Shown here one piece after another: positions 5,923-7,219 of a stretch of 7,219 nucleotides of DNA (the stretch's first letter is position 1; every line of letters starts with the position of its first letter). The position numbers and the translations under genes are program-made. The stretch spans positions 1 to 7,219 of the forward strand of contig OMUX01000127.1 of assembly GCA_900314345.1 (NCBI GenBank), given 5' to 3'. Under the pieces are notes generated by a model. It saw nothing but the letters and a program-made list of their open reading frames with translations, was not told the origin of the DNA and did not search any database. Origin of the DNA: an uncultured Erysipelotrichaceae bacterium. GTDB lineage: Bacteria > Bacillota_I > Bacilli_A > Erysipelotrichales > Erysipelotrichaceae.

Positions 5923-6580
5923 GATTCACGTCTCCATTCAGCTGTGCAAGAACTGCAGGCAGTTCTGCCGGCGCATGGATCACACCAGCCGGGTGATCTG
6001 CAGTACCGAATCCATAGGCCGCATGAATGAAGGCAATGCCTGCATCATCCGCCGCCTTTTCATCCATGGCAGTATCTCCGATATACACAGCATCACTTTT
6101 GGCAATGTGATTCCGCTTTAACAGCAGTTCAATACTGCCGCTTTTGGGAAGGAATGTCCTGCCGAAGCATTCCGTGTCTTCAATACATTCCGCAAGATCC
6201 TTGTTACCGGCAAGCATCGCTTCCAGATACCCGTCCTGGCAGTTGGACACAATGCAGCAGTGATATCCATCATTCTTCAGTTTCTTCAACGTATCTGTCA
6301 GGCCTGCATAGAACATGCCTGGATGGTCTGCCAGGTAAGCATTCTCATACGCCATGCAGTCCTGCATGACCTGTTTCTTTTCTTCCTCAGAAAGTGCAGG
6401 AAAGAATGTATCCGCAATCTCCGTCATGGTCTTTCCCATGACGGCATACATGTCTTCCTTGGTAAAACGGAACGGAAGCTTGTCAGAGTATTTCTTTTCC
6501 AGGACTTCACTCCAGGAGTCAGCCACAGGCTGTGCACTGTCCCAGATCGTGCCGTCCGCATCAAATATCAGGTTTTTCAT
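5912..6580 (-). CDS. HAD-superfamily hydrolase, phosphoglycolate-phosphatase-like (subfamily I)
   Basis: A 222-residue phosphatase of the haloacid dehalogenase superfamily, acting through an aspartyl-phosphate. Motif I is FDADGTIWDS (nucleophile D7, acid/base D9), motif II IVSN (S112), motif III K146 in LPKSGS, motif IV YIGDTAMD (D169, D173). An alpha-helical cap lies between motif I and II (about 15-85), as in phosphoglycolate and pyrophosphatase-type members. The length is normal and all catalytic residues are present; the substrate cannot be read from sequence. The ATG at 6580 directly precedes motif I and no other start fits. There is no Shine-Dalgarno, but a TACAAT -10-like element lies 10 nt upstream. 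The gene starts 47 nt after the DUF4143 gene and overlaps the HD-GYP/rubredoxin gene by 11 nt, forming an operon with it. A phosphatase acting on a nucleotide or sugar phosphate released downstream of the HD protein is possible but speculative. Confidence 0.92.
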   Translation of the reverse strand: MKNLIFDADGTIWDSAQPVADSWSEVLEKKYSDKLPFRFTKEDMYAVMGKTMTEIADTFFPALSEEEKKQVMQDCMAYENAYLADHPGMFYAGLTDTLKKLKNDGYHCCIVSNCQDGYLEAMLAGNKDLAECIEDTECFGRTFLPKSGSIELLLKRNHIAKSDAVYIGDTAMDEKAADDAGIAFIHAAYGFGTADHPAGVIHAPAELPAVLAQLNGDVNHEA

Positions 6581-6590
6581 CGCAGTGCTT

Positions 6591-6596
6591 ATTGTA
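6591..6596 (-). promoter_or_regulatory. Candidate -10 element of the HAD / HD-GYP operon
   Basis: TACAAT (five of six consensus bases) on the minus strand ends 10 nt before the HAD start codon, predicting a leader of only a few nucleotides. No acceptable -35 hexamer is seen 16-18 nt upstream and no TGn extension is present. Read-through from the DUF4143 gene, with no terminator in the 47-nt gap, is the alternative. Confidence 0.3.
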
Positions 6597-6627
6597 CCGT
6601 ATCAAAGCAGAAAGAGCTTCATCTATT

Positions 6628-7219
6628 TCAGTCTTTCAGAGCAGTCAGTGGAACAACGTATACGCCATCCGGTCTTGTGTATGCTGCATTACTCATGCCG
6701 CAGATGACACAGAGAAAAGAAGGAGGCACCGCATGAGGATCTTTCTGGAAATCTTCACGAAGGCTGATCAATCCGCTCGCTGCCCCATCAATCTGATTTG
6801 CGCCAAGTTTGATTTCGAAAGCACCCCAGCGTCCGTCAGCGTATTCTATGACCGCATCGATCTCTTTGTTCGAATAGTCCTGATAATGATAAAGTTTTGC
6901 TCCGATTGCATCTGCATATACAGCAAGATCGTGTTCACACAATGCTTCAAACAGAAATCCGAATGTTTTCAAATCACCAATCAGTGAATCTTCCGTTGCT
7001 CCAAGCAATGCAGCGGCAATGGACGGATCTGCGAAATGGTGTTTGGCTGATTGCTTGATTCTGACAGAAGACCTGATATTCGCGGAAAAAGGAGGCTGAT
7101 CATTCAGCACAAACAATCTGTTCAAGGCACCCAGATAATCCGCAATCGTTTCTTCGTCAAGACCGCGTCCATCAGCATTTTCCATGTCACGTTTCAACAG
7201 TTTCATCGTGGCGGTAGTT
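6628..7219 (-). CDS. DUF4143-type P-loop ATPase, C-terminal part (5' end outside window)
   Basis: The frame is open to the right edge (about 196 codons) and ends at TGA 6630-6628, so the N-terminal AAA-type ATPase domain, with Walker motifs, lies beyond the window. What is present is the DUF4143 C-terminal region. Numbering from the in-frame ATG at 7206: ETIADYLGALNRLFVL (19-34) is the winged-helix-like segment; HFADPSIAAALLG (57-69) and FGFLFEALCEHDLAVYA (82-98) are typical family blocks. EIDAVIEYADGRWGAFEIKLG (116-135 and following) is the PD-(D/E)xK-like nuclease-fold motif (D117, E131, K133). The ending GVYVVPLTAL is also typical. The ATG at 7206 is internal, since TTAT is encoded in frame before it. 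Such proteins are widespread, often mobile-associated, and their role is unclear. It precedes the HAD gene by 47 nt on the same strand. Confidence 0.87.
   Translation of the reverse strand, partial: TTATMKLLKRDMENADGRGLDEETIADYLGALNRLFVLNDQPPFSANIRSSVRIKQSAKHHFADPSIAAALLGATEDSLIGDLKTFGFLFEALCEHDLAVYADAIGAKLYHYQDYSNKEIDAVIEYADGRWGAFEIKLGANQIDGAASGLISLREDFQKDPHAVPPSFLCVICGMSNAAYTRPDGVYVVPLTALKD

Noticed and set aside
6597..6627. Possible terminator between the DUF4143 and HAD genes (AAGC...GCTT)
   Set aside because: Only a 4-bp stem and no T-run on the minus strand.
6260..6987. Several plus-strand frames across the HAD and DUF4143 genes
   Set aside because: Antisense to genes with intact motifs; no ribosome sites or domains.

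Overview
The window looks like chromosome of a low-to-mid GC Gram-positive bacterium (Firmicutes/Bacillota). An Erysipelotrichia or Clostridia gut-type organism is my guess from the style of the MATE pump, the iron-sulfur type flavoprotein, the cyclophilin-like fragment and the signal-peptide surface protein; no rRNA or other phylogenetic marker is present to prove it. I see no tRNA, rRNA, CRISPR array, insertion sequence or prophage gene.

Layout from left to right. Minus strand: a cell-surface protein of unknown family running off the left edge (1-1009); a terminator (1067-1104); a membrane-anchored diguanylate cyclase (1151-2005); a 17-codon stub resembling the start of an aldo/keto reductase gene (2094-2147), coupled by an ATGA overlap to an iron-sulfur type FMN flavoprotein (2144-2686); and a truncated, apparently frameshifted cyclophilin-like gene (2781-3067). 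Plus strand: one MATE-family efflux pump (3167-4522). It converges on a minus-strand operon read from the right: a DUF4143-type ATPase lacking its 5' part (6628-7219), a HAD phosphatase (5912-6580), and an 11-nt-overlapping tandem HD-GYP-like phosphohydrolase with a C-terminal rubredoxin-type zinc-ribbon/iron knuckle (4558-5922). A symmetric hairpin containing both stop codons separates the pump from that operon.

How the parts may work together. Two genes belong to cyclic-dinucleotide-type signalling: a GGDEF enzyme with an intact active site but no c-di-GMP inhibitory-site arginine, and a double HD-GYP-like protein with intact metal ligands in both domains. The most striking item is the fusion of that phosphohydrolase to a rubredoxin-like module, which suggests redox- or iron-dependent control of second-messenger breakdown (inference). 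The flavoprotein, aldo/keto reductase stub and cyclophilin-like fragment look like a partly decayed redox cassette. Several genes (pump, cyclase, HAD) lack a Shine-Dalgarno sequence and instead have a -10-like element 7-10 nt from the start codon, so leaderless transcripts are possible.
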